From Acidimicrobiia bacterium (GTDB lineage Bacteria > Actinomycetota > Acidimicrobiia > Spongiisociales > JAENVV01), in contig JAGXFS010000013.1 in assembly GCA_024637275.1 (NCBI GenBank), positions 1 through 48,805 on the forward strand: a stretch of DNA of 48,805 bases. Direction: 5' to 3'. The position numbers and the translations under genes were made by a program. Positions 1-9,122 of the stretch are shown piece after piece. The notes beneath the pieces were generated by a model. The model had not been told where the DNA came from and searched no databases. It worked only from the letters and a program-made list of their open reading frames with translations. The first letter of the stretch is position 1; every line of letters begins with the position of its first letter.

Positions 1-128
1 ACGCGACATGACGAGAAACGAAAACGGTCTCTGAGCAGGCATTTCGCGCGTTTCCCCAGGTCAGCGGACTGGTTCTTCTCGGGCTCATAACCCGAAGGTC
101 GCAGGTTCAAATCCTGCCCCCGCTACGA
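1..128 (+). repeat. Repeat unit A: conserved arm plus tRNA-Met 3' half
   Basis: This is the first of four long copies of a dispersed direct repeat; it is cut on the left by the window edge. Positions 1-60 match the arm of the copies at 11.9, 30.4 and 33.7 kb. Positions 79-128 fold as the 3' half of a tRNA: anticodon stem TCGGG/CCCGA around loop CTCATAA (anticodon CAT at 86-88), variable loop AGGTC, T stem GCAGG/CCTGC, then the 3' acceptor strand CCCCGCT and discriminator A. The matching 5' acceptor strand (AGCGGGG) and D arm are absent upstream, so this is not a complete tRNA gene. CGA stands where CCA could be encoded. A terminator follows at once. I read it as an attachment-site scar; the fold is seen, the role is inferred. 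Confidence 0.75.
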
Positions 129-131
129 ACG

Positions 132-157
132 AAAACCCCTTGCTAGCAAGGGGTTTT
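132..157 (+). terminator. Intrinsic terminator after repeat A
   Basis: A perfect 12-bp inverted repeat (AAAACCCCTTGC, two-base loop, GCAAGGGGTTTT) starts four bases after the tRNA-like tail. It has A and T tracts on both sides, so it could stop transcription from either direction, including readthrough from hemG on the minus strand. Confidence 0.8.
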
Positions 158-230
158 CGGCTTTTCTGGGTTCCCTCGGGACGGCCGTCGCGAGCCTCCA
201 TACCGCGTTCATACCGCGAACCGACAATCC

Positions 231-313
231 TGTACTGTTTTGGGTACATGCTCACGGCGTCCCATCGAGGCCTCGGACGGGCATTGGCGACGGTCCGGGT
301 GTCAATTCACGCG
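231..313 (+). repeat. Downstream block shared by repeats A and D
   Basis: This block is nearly identical to 33996-34076, at the same distance downstream of repeat D. The shared core begins TGTACTGTTT and continues through GCTCACGGCGTCCCATCG to GACGGTCCGGGTGTCAATT. It shows that repeats A and D belong to one longer element of more than 300 bases, with divergent sequence only around the terminator. No convincing protein is encoded: the two copies differ by an indel that breaks the antisense reading frame. The stretch from 158 to 384 contains nothing else I can recognise. Confidence 0.6.
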
Positions 314-384
314 ATGGTGGCTTTTCGATAGTGGGCGAGCGCTCCTGGTGACCGCGGCACGAGGGGTCCGGGGCATGATGGGTA

Positions 385-1707
385 TCAGGTCGATGTTTCG
401 GTAGCTATTTGAGTGGTGATCCGGACGGCGTCTGCCGCGATGTGTCCCACACCAACTCCCCGATATCCCCAACCGGTGAGATGGAGGTTTGGGCCGCTTA
501 ACCGGTCCAGTTCTGCCAACCAGGCGTTATGGCCCACTTCGTATTGGGGGATCCCCGCTCGGTGGCGGACGATCTCGACAAAGGACGGGTCGGGTTCGAT
601 TCCGAGGATTCGGGAGACATCGTTGCCGACCTGGTTGATGATGCGCTCATCGTCCCACTCGACCACGTCCGGGCGGGTGGCGCCGCCGGCGATGACTTTT
701 GCCAACGAATGTCCGTCCGGCGCCCGACTAGGGGCGTAGGAAGACTCAAACAGGATCCCGAGGACGGCGGTACCGGCGTCGGGCCCTGTCAGGACTCCGA
801 ATCCGGAGGGGAGGGGAAGGCGCTCCTTTGGGCCTCCCAAACCGACGACCACTACCGGGGCGGATGCTGCACGCTCAAGTTGTGCTTTGAGGTCTCCTTC
901 AACAACGGTGGCCGCGTCCGACGGACGAAGCGCGATCACGACGTGGTCGGATTCGAATTCGTCGGTCCCGGTGATCGTCCAACCATGCTCGCTACGGCGA
1001 ACTGACTCGACCACGGTTCCGGGTCGGTACCGGTCGCCGAGCAAGGCGGCGGCTTTTCCGGCTAGTGCACTCATCCCACCGACCGGAATATGAGCGGTGG
1101 GCCGAACCGATCCCGGTGACCGGCTCTTGAGCCGCTGGAGACCGCTTCGAACGATTGAACCGGCGGCGTCCTCCATGGCAGGGAACGCCGGAAACGCCGC
1201 TCGGGCCGACAGGCGTTTCGGGTCGCCGGCAAAGACACCCGATGCTGCCACCCATGCCAGCGTCGCCCCGAGTCCTGACCCGAGTCTGCGGCGCATGAAG
1301 TCGTCGAGGCTCTCGTCAGGTGATGATGCCCGGGTTCGGACCAGAGGTTCGGCGACGGCCCGTAACTTGGCGGACCATGGCACCACGGGAGCCAATAGCG
1401 CCTTCGGTGACGATGGAAGGGTAATGAGCCGCCCACGGGTGTACAGGTATCGGGTAGCGCCATCGATTGACGCGGCAACTTCGGCGCCGAGATGGTCGAG
1501 TACCTCGGTGAGATGAGGTTTCGGGAGGAGGAGGGTTGTGGCGGCCGGCTCCAGTTCGTATCCGTCTCTCCGAATGGTTCGGGCGACTCCACCTGGTTCG
1601 CTGTCGCGGTCGAGGAGCACGATGTCGTCAATTCCCGCAGCCAGCAGTTCTGAGGCCGTGAAGAGGCCCGCCAAGCCGCCTCCGACAACCGTTACACGTG
1701 TCTTCAT
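385..1707 (-). CDS. hemG: Protoporphyrinogen/coproporphyrinogen oxidase, HemG (HemY type)
   Basis: This is a FAD-dependent amine-oxidase-fold enzyme that aromatises the porphyrinogen ring late in heme synthesis. The Rossmann motif VVGGGLAG is near residues 7-14, and the C-terminal FAD-binding segment GWGYRGVGVGHI is intact. The 440-residue length fits the HemY/CgoX family. I chose the ATG at 1707, which gives a start immediately before the FAD motif; the open frame upstream lies inside hemN and is not family-like. It begins two bases after the hemN stop, so it is translated as the last gene of the operon. Sequence alone does not decide between protoporphyrinogen and coproporphyrinogen as substrate; hemF and hemN in the same operon favour protoporphyrinogen. 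Confidence 0.9.
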   Translation of the reverse strand: MKTRVTVVGGGLAGLFTASELLAAGIDDIVLLDRDSEPGGVARTIRRDGYELEPAATTLLLPKPHLTEVLDHLGAEVAASIDGATRYLYTRGRLITLPSSPKALLAPVVPWSAKLRAVAEPLVRTRASSPDESLDDFMRRRLGSGLGATLAWVAASGVFAGDPKRLSARAAFPAFPAMEDAAGSIVRSGLQRLKSRSPGSVRPTAHIPVGGMSALAGKAAALLGDRYRPGTVVESVRRSEHGWTITGTDEFESDHVVIALRPSDAATVVEGDLKAQLERAASAPVVVVGLGGPKERLPLPSGFGVLTGPDAGTAVLGILFESSYAPSRAPDGHSLAKVIAGGATRPDVVEWDDERIINQVGNDVSRILGIEPDPSFVEIVRHRAGIPQYEVGHNAWLAELDRLSGPNLHLTGWGYRGVGVGHIAADAVRITTQIATETST

Positions 1708-1708
1708 C

Positions 1709-3094
1709 TCATACCGTCTTTGAGAACATTGGTCCGTCGGTTGACCGTTGGCGGGTGTAGGCGTCGAAGACCGCTGCCACCCGCCGTACGAACAGCGCAC
1801 CTAGTTCCGTTGTACTTACTTGCGACCCGGTGACGAGGGCCATTCCCTCGTCGATGAGGCCATCAGGTTCGCTGAGTTCTGCGAGTTCGGAAGCGAAGTA
1901 GGTGGTGCCGTCGACACCAAACCGGCGACCGATCCCGTCTAGGTCTGCCATACCGTTACACATGATTTCGGTGATGACCACCCGTCGGATCTGATCGTCC
2001 ATGTCGAGGCGGTACCCACGTTCGACAGGCAGTTCCTGGCGGTCGATTGCTTCGTAGTAGGAGGCGAGCCGCCGGTGATTCTGGGTGAAGGCGTGACCAA
2101 TGTCTGAAATACCGGATGTGCCGAGTGCGACCATCTCTGTGTCGCGTTTGGTCGTATAGCCCATGAAGTTGCGGTTGAGCGTGCCCTGGTGGGCAGCGGT
2201 CACCAGTTCATCGGTGGGGAGAGCGAAGTGGTCCATCCCGATGTGGACATATCCCGCGTCGGTCAATGAGGACACCACCCGAGCGAGCAGAGCAAATTTG
2301 GCATCGGTACCGGGCAGGAGGCTTTCGTCCATCCGTCGTTGATGAGGCCGCATCCAGGGTACATATGCGAACGAGTACACCGCCAGTCGATCCGGACGTA
2401 AGTCGATTACCGCCTTGAGAGTCTCGGCGAGGGTGTTCTCGTCCTGTCCCGGCAACCCGTAGATCAGGTCCAGATTGATCGAGGGGAACCCCAAGCGCCG
2501 GGTGTCGTGGTACAGCCGTTCGGTTTCTTCTCTGGTTTGGTTGCGTCCGATAAGTCGTTGCACATCCCGGTCGAGATCCTGGACCCCGAGCGAGATTCGA
2601 TTGAAGCCCAGTTGGGCGAGCGCCTCAAGATGCCCAACCGTCGTTACCCGTGGATCGACCTCGATGGCCAGTTCGGCTCCGGGAGCCATATCGAATCGTC
2701 GGGTCAGCGCCTGGTGCAGCTCGACCAAAACCTCCGGTGAGTGATAGGTGGGCGTACCGCCACCCCAATGGTATTGCACGACCTGGCGACGGTCACCGAG
2801 GTGGGACGCCAGGAGGTCGGCCTCCGCTACCACCCGATTCAGATAGGCGTCTGCGACTTCGGGTCGTTTGGAAACGACGACATGGCAGGCGCAGAACGAG
2901 CACCGTGCCTCACAGAACGGGAGGTGCACATATAAGGAGAGTGGCCGTTCGGGGTGGGTGGCCGCGTCGACGAGCAGTGTGGTGTACTCGTCGGGGCCAA
3001 AGGCGGAGCTGAACTCCATGGCCGTTGGATACGAGGTATAGCGGGGGCCCGGCCGGTCATGTCGGGCAAGGAGTTCGGAGTCGACCCGGATCAT
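1709..3094 (-). CDS. hemN: Oxygen-independent coproporphyrinogen III oxidase HemN
   Basis: This radical SAM enzyme decarboxylates coproporphyrinogen III to protoporphyrinogen IX without oxygen. The cluster motif CEARCSFCAC (Cys61, 65, 68, 70) has the CX3CX2CXC spacing of true HemN rather than HemW. The N-terminal RYTSYPTA and the HWGGGTPTY segment are also typical. At 461 residues it is full length, with the HemN C-terminal domain. The gene stops two bases before hemG starts and begins 34 bases after hemE ends. The operon also carries the oxygen-dependent hemF, so the cell can make this step with or without oxygen. Confidence 0.93.
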   Translation of the reverse strand: MIRVDSELLARHDRPGPRYTSYPTAMEFSSAFGPDEYTTLLVDAATHPERPLSLYVHLPFCEARCSFCACHVVVSKRPEVADAYLNRVVAEADLLASHLGDRRQVVQYHWGGGTPTYHSPEVLVELHQALTRRFDMAPGAELAIEVDPRVTTVGHLEALAQLGFNRISLGVQDLDRDVQRLIGRNQTREETERLYHDTRRLGFPSINLDLIYGLPGQDENTLAETLKAVIDLRPDRLAVYSFAYVPWMRPHQRRMDESLLPGTDAKFALLARVVSSLTDAGYVHIGMDHFALPTDELVTAAHQGTLNRNFMGYTTKRDTEMVALGTSGISDIGHAFTQNHRRLASYYEAIDRQELPVERGYRLDMDDQIRRVVITEIMCNGMADLDGIGRRFGVDGTTYFASELAELSEPDGLIDEGMALVTGSQVSTTELGALFVRRVAAVFDAYTRQRSTDGPMFSKTV

Positions 3095-3128
3095 GCCTGC
3101 GTCCCGTTGATCGAAACCGGCTGGCTGG

Positions 3129-4115
3129 TCATGATCGAACCGCGTTGATCATGGCCTCCACGTTGGCGATGGGTGTGTCCTTGTTGATACCGTGACCCAG
3201 GTTGAAAATGTGCCCTGGACGGCCGTTGGCCTGGGCCAGGATCTCCTCGACGGCGGTGGTGATGACCGCCGGCGATGATCGCAGGATGGCCGGATCGAGG
3301 TTTCCCTGAACGGGCACATCGGTTCCGATCGTGTCCCAGGCCACATCGAGAGGGACACGCCAGTCGATGCCGTAGGCGGTGGCTCCCACGGAACGAATGT
3401 CGCTCCACCCGTGCGAGGCTGCCTGGGCGAAGTAGATCGTCGGGGCAGCAAGTCTCTCCAGGGCGGTTTGCGCCGCCGGGAACGCGATGTCCCTGAGCCC
3501 CTGGCGGCTGAGCACACCCGCCCATGAATCGAAGAGTTGCACGACATCGGCACCGGCCGCGATCTGCATCTCCAAGTACGCTCCTTGCGCTTCGGCCAGT
3601 CGATGAAGCGCCCTGGTCGCCAGTTCCGGATCCGCGGCGATTGCCGATCGGGCCGCCATGAAATCCTTCGACCCGCCGCCCTCCAGCAGATAACAAAGCA
3701 GGGTGAACGGCGCCCCGGCAAACCCGATAACCGCACGGGATGAATCGAGGCTGGCACGAACCTCGGTGATGGCCTCTCCGACGAAGGACACCTTCTCGAC
3801 CTGGAAGGAAGGTACGTTGGCAACTTCAGCCAGAGTCATCGGCTCAAGCGATGGTCCAGGGTTGAAATCGACGTGGATACCCATGCCTTCGAGTGGCGTC
3901 ATGATGTCGGAGAAAATGATCGCCGCATCAAGGTCAAAACGGCGCATCGGTTGAAGCGTGATTTCGGCCGCGATGTCGGGCTGATGGACCGACTCTTGAA
4001 ACGTGTGGGCTTTTCGCAAGTCCATGTATTCGGGGAGGTACCGGCCAGCCTGTCTCATGAACCAGACGGGAGGTCGGTCCAACGGGCGCATGGCAAGTGC
4101 GTCAAGGATGCGCAT
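3129..4115 (-). CDS. hemE: Uroporphyrinogen decarboxylase HemE
   Basis: HemE removes four carboxyl groups from uroporphyrinogen III to give coproporphyrinogen III in the cytoplasm. The signature RQAGRYLPEY sits at residues 21-30, and the conserved GFAGAPFTLLCYLLEG stretch and the C-terminal NLGHGI motif are present. The 328-residue length is slightly short of the usual 340-350 but nothing is missing. Its ATG shares one base with the hemL stop codon, so the two are translationally coupled. No frameshift or unusual codon use was seen. Confidence 0.95.
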   Translation of the reverse strand: MRILDALAMRPLDRPPVWFMRQAGRYLPEYMDLRKAHTFQESVHQPDIAAEITLQPMRRFDLDAAIIFSDIMTPLEGMGIHVDFNPGPSLEPMTLAEVANVPSFQVEKVSFVGEAITEVRASLDSSRAVIGFAGAPFTLLCYLLEGGGSKDFMAARSAIAADPELATRALHRLAEAQGAYLEMQIAAGADVVQLFDSWAGVLSRQGLRDIAFPAAQTALERLAAPTIYFAQAASHGWSDIRSVGATAYGIDWRVPLDVAWDTIGTDVPVQGNLDPAILRSSPAVITTAVEEILAQANGRPGHIFNLGHGINKDTPIANVEAMINAVRS

Positions 4116-5395
4116 CAGCGGGACGCCATGGCTGCTGTCAACGCGGTTGTCAGTCGATCAATGATGTCTTCGCCCATTGCCAGATGGCTTTCCATGAGGA
4201 ACCATGCTTCATAGGCGCTCGGCGGGAGCATGACCCCTTGCCGTAGGGCCTCGGTATGGAATCGGCCGAACAGTTCCGTGTCCAGATTGGCAAGGTCGTC
4301 CCAACTGTTGGCTCGATCGATACCCAGGAAGACTCCCATCATGCCCCCCACGCACCGAATGACGATCGGTACCTCATGTGCAGTTGCGACCAGCTCAAGT
4401 TCGTGGGTGAGGGCGAGGCCGAATTCCTGCATTTGATCGTACAGATGTGGCTGCATCGTCAGTTTCCTCAGCTGGGCCAGGCCGGCGGCCGTGACGAGTG
4501 GGTTGCCGCTTAAGGTCCCAGCTTGATAGACCGGGCCGTCGGGAGAGATCATCCGCATCAGATCCCTGCGACCGCCGTAGGCAGCTCCAGGAGTGCCTCC
4601 GGCTATGACCTTCCCGAGGGCGGTCAGGTCTGGCGTAACTTCGTAGCGAGCTTGCGCCCCTCCCAGGGCAACTCGAAATCCGGTCATGACTTCGTCGAAG
4701 ATCAAGAGCGCGTGATGGGTGTCGCATAGGTCGCGCAGCCCTTGTAGGAAACCCTCGACGGGTGGGATGCAACCCATGTTTCCGGCCACGGGTTCGACGA
4801 TCACCGCGGCGATCTGTCCATTCGCCATCGCCGCTGCCACCGAGTCCAGATCGTTGAACTTGGCCAGGTGGGTGTCGGCTACGGTGGCGGCAGGAACGCC
4901 AGGACTGGTTGGCTCTCCGAAGGTCGCCATACCCGATCCGGCCTTGACGAGGAACGGATCGGCATGACCGTGATAACAACCTTCGAACTTCACGATCCCG
5001 GGTTTACCTACCGCGGCTCGCGCCAGTCGAATTACCGAAGCAGTAGCTTCGGTTCCACTGTTGACCATCCGGATGACTTCGATCGATGGCATGAGTTCGC
5101 ATATCAATTCGGCGAGTTCGACCTCGGCTCTGGTTGGCATACCGTAGGAACTGCCCTTGGTGGCAGCCGTTGTGATCGCTTCGACGATGTCAGGGTCGGC
5201 ATGCCCGAACATGAGTGCCCCCCACGACGCCACAAAATCGATCAGGCTGGTCCCGTCGACGGTGTGGAGTAGCGCTCCCGAGGCGCTTTCGATGAATGGT
5301 GGTGTACCGCCCACGGCACCAAAGGCGCGCACTGGCGAGTTGACACCGCCTGGCATGACTGCTCGGGCCCGGTCGAAGAGCTGCCCGCTGCTCAT
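4115..5395 (-). CDS. hemL: Glutamate-1-semialdehyde 2,1-aminomutase HemL
   Basis: HemL is a PLP enzyme that turns glutamate-1-semialdehyde into 5-aminolevulinate, the second step of the C5 pathway begun by HemA. Key segments are VNSGTEATASVIRLAR (phosphate binding), FDEVMTGFR and the cofactor lysine in GKVIAGG (about Lys262). The 426-residue length is normal for the family. The start ATG overlaps the hemB stop by four bases (ATGA), and the stop overlaps hemE by one. Presence of hemL and hemA shows that this organism uses the glutamyl-tRNA route, not ALA synthase. Confidence 0.95.
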   Translation of the reverse strand: MSSGQLFDRARAVMPGGVNSPVRAFGAVGGTPPFIESASGALLHTVDGTSLIDFVASWGALMFGHADPDIVEAITTAATKGSSYGMPTRAEVELAELICELMPSIEVIRMVNSGTEATASVIRLARAAVGKPGIVKFEGCYHGHADPFLVKAGSGMATFGEPTSPGVPAATVADTHLAKFNDLDSVAAAMANGQIAAVIVEPVAGNMGCIPPVEGFLQGLRDLCDTHHALLIFDEVMTGFRVALGGAQARYEVTPDLTALGKVIAGGTPGAAYGGRRDLMRMISPDGPVYQAGTLSGNPLVTAAGLAQLRKLTMQPHLYDQMQEFGLALTHELELVATAHEVPIVIRCVGGMMGVFLGIDRANSWDDLANLDTELFGRFHTEALRQGVMLPPSAYEAWFLMESHLAMGEDIIDRLTTALTAAMASR

Positions 5396-6360
5396 GTGAT
5401 TTTCTCCGCGGCGTCTATCGCGAAGTACGTGAGGATGATGTCGGCACCGGCCCGAGCGATGCCAGTCAACGATTCCATCATGACCCGATCGCGATCGATC
5501 CAGCCGTTCGCGCCGGCCGCTTCGATCATCGCGAATTCGCCTGAAACCTGGTAGGCAACCACTGGTAGATCCGTGGAAGCCCGGACCGCCGCGATGACAT
5601 CAAGGTACGGACCGGCCGGTTTCACCATCAACATGTCGGCGCCTTCAGCTTCGTCCTGGGCGATTTCGCGCAGCGCCTCGCGTATGTTCGGAGGGTCCAT
5701 CTGATAGGTGGAGCGATCCCCGAAGGCAGGGGCAGAATCGGCGGCGTCCCGAAACGGCCCGTAGTAGCCGGAAGCATATTTCGCCGAGTAGCTACAAATC
5801 GGGATACCGGGATGACCGGCGTTATCGAGGGCCTGCCGGATGGCGGCCACCCGACCGTCCATCATGTCCGAAGGGGCGATGATTTCGGCGCCCGCTTCTG
5901 CATAGGTAAGAGACGCTTTGGCCAGCAGTGGCAGGGTGGCGTCGTTGTCGACGGTTTCGCCGGCCAGGGGACCACAGTGTCCATGGTCGGTGTACTCGCA
6001 CAGACATACATCGCCCCATCGGACGAGTTCGGGAGCGGCTTGGGCGACGGCGGTAATGGCCCGGGGTACGGGACCGGCCGGATCCCACGCTCCCGAACCG
6101 ATGGCGTCTTTGTCATCCGGGACTCCGAAGAACATCATCCCTCCGACGCCTGCGTCCTGGGCGCGCTTGGCAAGTTCGGTGAGTCGATCGACGGACCATT
6201 GGAAGTTGCCTGGCATCGAGGCGATCGGGTTTGCAATGTCTTCGCCTTCTACGACGAACACGGGCAGGACAAAACGGGATGGGTGCAGGCGGGTTTCCCG
6301 GATCATGGCGCGAATGGCTGGGCGGCTTCGGAGGCGACGGGGGCGAACGGACGGGTACAT
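5392..6360 (-). CDS. hemB: Porphobilinogen synthase (ALA dehydratase) HemB
   Basis: HemB condenses two 5-aminolevulinates to porphobilinogen. Both Schiff-base lysines are visible, in SYSAKYASGYYGPF and LMVKPAGPYLD. The metal loop is of the zinc type: CLCEYTDHGHCG carries the three-cysteine pattern that Mg-type enzymes lack. I start at the ATG at 6360 (MYPSVRPRRLR), because this matches the family N-terminus and lies two bases beyond the hemD stop; the open frame further upstream is inside hemD. The protein is 322 residues, the usual length. It overlaps hemL by four bases. Confidence 0.94.
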   Translation of the reverse strand: MYPSVRPRRLRSRPAIRAMIRETRLHPSRFVLPVFVVEGEDIANPIASMPGNFQWSVDRLTELAKRAQDAGVGGMMFFGVPDDKDAIGSGAWDPAGPVPRAITAVAQAAPELVRWGDVCLCEYTDHGHCGPLAGETVDNDATLPLLAKASLTYAEAGAEIIAPSDMMDGRVAAIRQALDNAGHPGIPICSYSAKYASGYYGPFRDAADSAPAFGDRSTYQMDPPNIREALREIAQDEAEGADMLMVKPAGPYLDVIAAVRASTDLPVVAYQVSGEFAMIEAAGANGWIDRDRVMMESLTGIARAGADIILTYFAIDAAEKIT

Positions 6361-6362
6361 GG

Positions 6363-7040
6363 TTATCGGGATCCTTGGGCTGGTTGGGTGTTCCGTAGGG
6401 CAAGTGCGAGAGCTGCAAACGAGGGCTTGGATGCCACGGCATCGGAGGCGACTGCGCGATCGGAGAGGGCTTGCTCGGTTGTTCGACCGATGGCGCCGAC
6501 CAGGAGTCCTTCGCAGCTGCGCCGTAGATGCCATCCGGTCACGGCTGACGGCGATCCAAACACAACGGCATCCACCGGGTGCATGGGAGGTTCAACGGGT
6601 TCGGTGGTGTAGACCGACCCGTGGACAAAAGAGGTGGCGTCGCCGAACCACTCGAAAACCGATGGATCCGTACCGGTGGCGTGCGGAAAGACGGCATGCC
6701 GGCCGGCCAGATCCGAGACTTCAAGCAGTCCAGCCAGGCCGGCGGCGCCGGTGATGATCGAAGTTCCGCCCCGTGCTCTGATGGCCTCGGCTGACGCTAC
6801 CCCAACCGCCAGCCAGTCGACATTTGCCGGAACCTCCGTCGGCCAGCAAATATCGAGGGCCCGAGTCGAGGCGACAACGATCACGGCACCGTCCGTAAGT
6901 GAGTCGCGGATCCGCAGGGCGGTTTCTCGATGTGGGATGGTTGTGATGCAGGGTGTCGCCAGGGGGGTGAATCCGAAATTGCGAAAGGTTCGAGCCACAT
7001 CCGCATACCGGTCCTCGGTTGTCGTGATGGCGACCTTCAT
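6363..7040 (-). CDS. hemD: Uroporphyrinogen-III synthase HemD
   Basis: HemD closes and isomerises hydroxymethylbilane to uroporphyrinogen III. The family is poorly conserved; the call rests on a 225-residue, two-lobed pattern (RTFRNFGFTPLATPCITT near the N-terminus, VFGSPSAVTGWHL in the second lobe) and on its place directly between hemC and hemB. The start codon shares a base with the hemC stop. Position in the operon makes the assignment secure even though catalytic residues cannot be read off. Confidence 0.87.
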   Translation of the reverse strand: MKVAITTTEDRYADVARTFRNFGFTPLATPCITTIPHRETALRIRDSLTDGAVIVVASTRALDICWPTEVPANVDWLAVGVASAEAIRARGGTSIITGAAGLAGLLEVSDLAGRHAVFPHATGTDPSVFEWFGDATSFVHGSVYTTEPVEPPMHPVDAVVFGSPSAVTGWHLRRSCEGLLVGAIGRTTEQALSDRAVASDAVASKPSFAALALALRNTQPAQGSR

Positions 7041-7894
7041 CAGATCTCCAAGGATGAGCGAGCAGCCTCGACGGCCGCTTCCGGGCCGGTGGCTGTGACA
7101 GTGACGCGACGGGGACCTGCCCGGTCGGCGACAAAGACCGTGAATTGGATGTCGGCTCCGTGGAGAACGGCAAGGGCCGCCAGCGAGGTTCGGCAGCCGG
7201 CACCGGTGGCGATCAGTAGTCCGCGCTCGGTTTCGGCCTGGCGGCGCACTGCGGCGTCGTCGATGGCCGAAACGAGAACATGAGCCTCGGAGTCTGGTTC
7301 CGCCTCGACCGCAATGATCCCCTGTGCGGGCGCGGGGACCATTTCTTCGAGATCAAATATCGAGGATATGGAATCGCGCAGTCCGAGCCGACTGAGACCG
7401 GCGTGAGCGAGAACCGCCGCCGCAGCAGCTCCAGATGCGATCTTCGAAATCCGGGTTTCCACGTTGCCCCGCAATTCGATGAACCCGAGATCGTCGCGGA
7501 GCCGCTTGAGTTGTTCTACCCGCCGGGGACTGCCTGTCCCGACGATGGCACCGGTTGGGAGGTCGTTCCACCTGGTCCCGACCAGTACGTCGTACGGGTT
7601 GGCACGTTCGGGGAATGCGGCAATGTCGAGGGGGGATTCGGTGGGGAGGTCCTTGCAGGAATGAACGGCGATATCGGCTCGTCCGTCGAGAACCGCCGTC
7701 TGCACGGATCGTACGAACGCCCCCATTTCGGTGAGAGCCGCGATCGGACTCGTGCGGTCGGTGTCGCCTGTCGTATTGACGCCGACCAGTTCCGTGGTCA
7801 GGCCAGGGTGGGCCGTCCGTAGCCTGGCGGCCACAAGTTCGCTTTGGGCGATTGCCAGGGCCGACGTTCGAGTTGCGATACGCAGGACCGTCAT
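7040..7894 (-). CDS. hemC: Porphobilinogen deaminase HemC
   Basis: HemC polymerises four porphobilinogens into hydroxymethylbilane on a covalent dipyrromethane cofactor. The N-terminus RIATRTSALAIAQSE, the PRRVEQLKRLRDDL segment and the cofactor cysteine in GAGCRTSLAALA identify it. At 284 residues it is a little shorter than the common 300-315, with a compact C-terminal domain. It overlaps hemA by four bases (ATGA) and hemD by one, so hemA, hemC and hemD are probably coupled in translation. Confidence 0.93.
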   Translation of the reverse strand: MTVLRIATRTSALAIAQSELVAARLRTAHPGLTTELVGVNTTGDTDRTSPIAALTEMGAFVRSVQTAVLDGRADIAVHSCKDLPTESPLDIAAFPERANPYDVLVGTRWNDLPTGAIVGTGSPRRVEQLKRLRDDLGFIELRGNVETRISKIASGAAAAAVLAHAGLSRLGLRDSISSIFDLEEMVPAPAQGIIAVEAEPDSEAHVLVSAIDDAAVRRQAETERGLLIATGAGCRTSLAALAVLHGADIQFTVFVADRAGPRRVTVTATGPEAAVEAARSSLEI

Positions 7895-9075
7895 TCGCCT
7901 AGCTCGTACGCTTCCGCCAACAGTGATGCAGCCTGGGTCCCTTTTTCGTGGCCAGACAGATATGAGATGGTCGGGTGCATGAGGCGACGGGCCACCTTGC
8001 GGGCCAGGTCGTGGAGAACCGCTTCGGGGGTGTCGGTGCTGGAGCGCAAGAACGCCTTGTCGGCCTCTTCGGCCGCAATTCGATCCGCTTCGGCCAGGAG
8101 ACCGACAATCACCGGGCCGGCCGCTTGATGGTTGATGTACCGGTACTCGGCATCGTGGGAAGCGGTGCGCATGAATTCATCAACCGATTCGGGCACGGCG
8201 ATCGGCCGGACCAGGTCGGCCACCTGGTCCAATCCCAGATATTCGATATTTTCGACCTCGACCGACAAGGAGAAATCAGGCGGCATCGCCAGGTCGACGA
8301 TGATGAGTGAGGTTTTCCGGTCGGCGACGGCAGCCAGGACTTCGGCTTCGTCGAAAAGATCTCGTTTTGCCGAGGTGGCCGCGATCACGGCATCTGCCTG
8401 CGCGAGAGCGACAACCGCGTTGTTGATGTAGTCGACGGCGTCGACGCTCACGGTCACTGCCTCAGGGCGGCGCGCATACATGGTGACGTGGGTTGCGGCC
8501 GTCTCAAGTGCGCTGGCGACGGCGTTCGCCATGGCGCCTGCCCCGAAGATTGCGACACTTTTCGAACCTGCCACATGGTCGGCCGCCACCCGGGCGAGCG
8601 ACACGTGGGGCGACTCGGGAAGCTGGCTTCGGACCAACCGGCCCGTATTGATTGCCGCCGAGAGAAGTTGCTCGAAGGCCCCTCCGATCGTTCCGGCGGT
8701 CCGGGCGCTCTCGACCGCTCTGCGGAATTGTCCCAAGACCTCCGGTTCTCCCACGATTGGTGAGTCGAGGCCGGCAGCGACGGAAAGAAGATGGTGAATC
8801 GCTTCATTGTCAGACCGTGCTTCCATCTTCTCAGGGAGCGATCCGAGCAATGCGGTAGTTGCGGCCGTTAGCGCGTCGATCGTGCATTCTCCGGCGATTT
8901 CGACTCGCAAGCAGGTGATGAGAACGAATACTCCGGCGCCGCCACCGATGTTGGCCTGGAGCGAGAGAGCAGCAGCGTGAGCGTCCACCAATGCCGTGGC
9001 GACAGCGGCTCTTTCGAGAGTTGATGCACGCGGGTGAGCGAGGGATAAAGTTGATAGGGGACGGCGGTCCATCAT
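7891..9075 (-). CDS. hemA: Glutamyl-tRNA reductase HemA
   Basis: HemA reduces the glutamate on glutamyl-tRNA(Glu) to the semialdehyde with NADPH and is the committed step of the pathway. The catalytic cysteine is in ITCLRVEIAGE (about Cys55, normally written STCNR in the family). The NADPH site GAGAMANAV and the C-terminal dimerisation helices are present. The protein has 394 residues, with two adjacent methionine codons at the start. The N-terminus is divergent: the usual GVNHRTAP-like strand reads LSLAHPRAS. A 47-base gap separates it from hemF. Protein-level feedback is common in the family, but nothing in the sequence shows it here. Confidence 0.92.
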   Translation of the reverse strand: MMDRRPLSTLSLAHPRASTLERAAVATALVDAHAAALSLQANIGGGAGVFVLITCLRVEIAGECTIDALTAATTALLGSLPEKMEARSDNEAIHHLLSVAAGLDSPIVGEPEVLGQFRRAVESARTAGTIGGAFEQLLSAAINTGRLVRSQLPESPHVSLARVAADHVAGSKSVAIFGAGAMANAVASALETAATHVTMYARRPEAVTVSVDAVDYINNAVVALAQADAVIAATSAKRDLFDEAEVLAAVADRKTSLIIVDLAMPPDFSLSVEVENIEYLGLDQVADLVRPIAVPESVDEFMRTASHDAEYRYINHQAAGPVIVGLLAEADRIAAEEADKAFLRSSTDTPEAVLHDLARKVARRLMHPTISYLSGHEKGTQAASLLAEAYELGE

Positions 9076-9122
9076 AAGTGGACCGTTAACGTATTAGGCA
9101 AAGCCGCCGACACCGAGTCGGT

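Noticed and set aside
60-128. A complete tRNA-Met gene at 60-128 (and at the other four loci)
   Set aside because: The anticodon arm, T arm and 3' acceptor strand are perfect, but no complementary 5' acceptor strand (AGCGGGG) or D arm exists within about 90 bases upstream at any copy.
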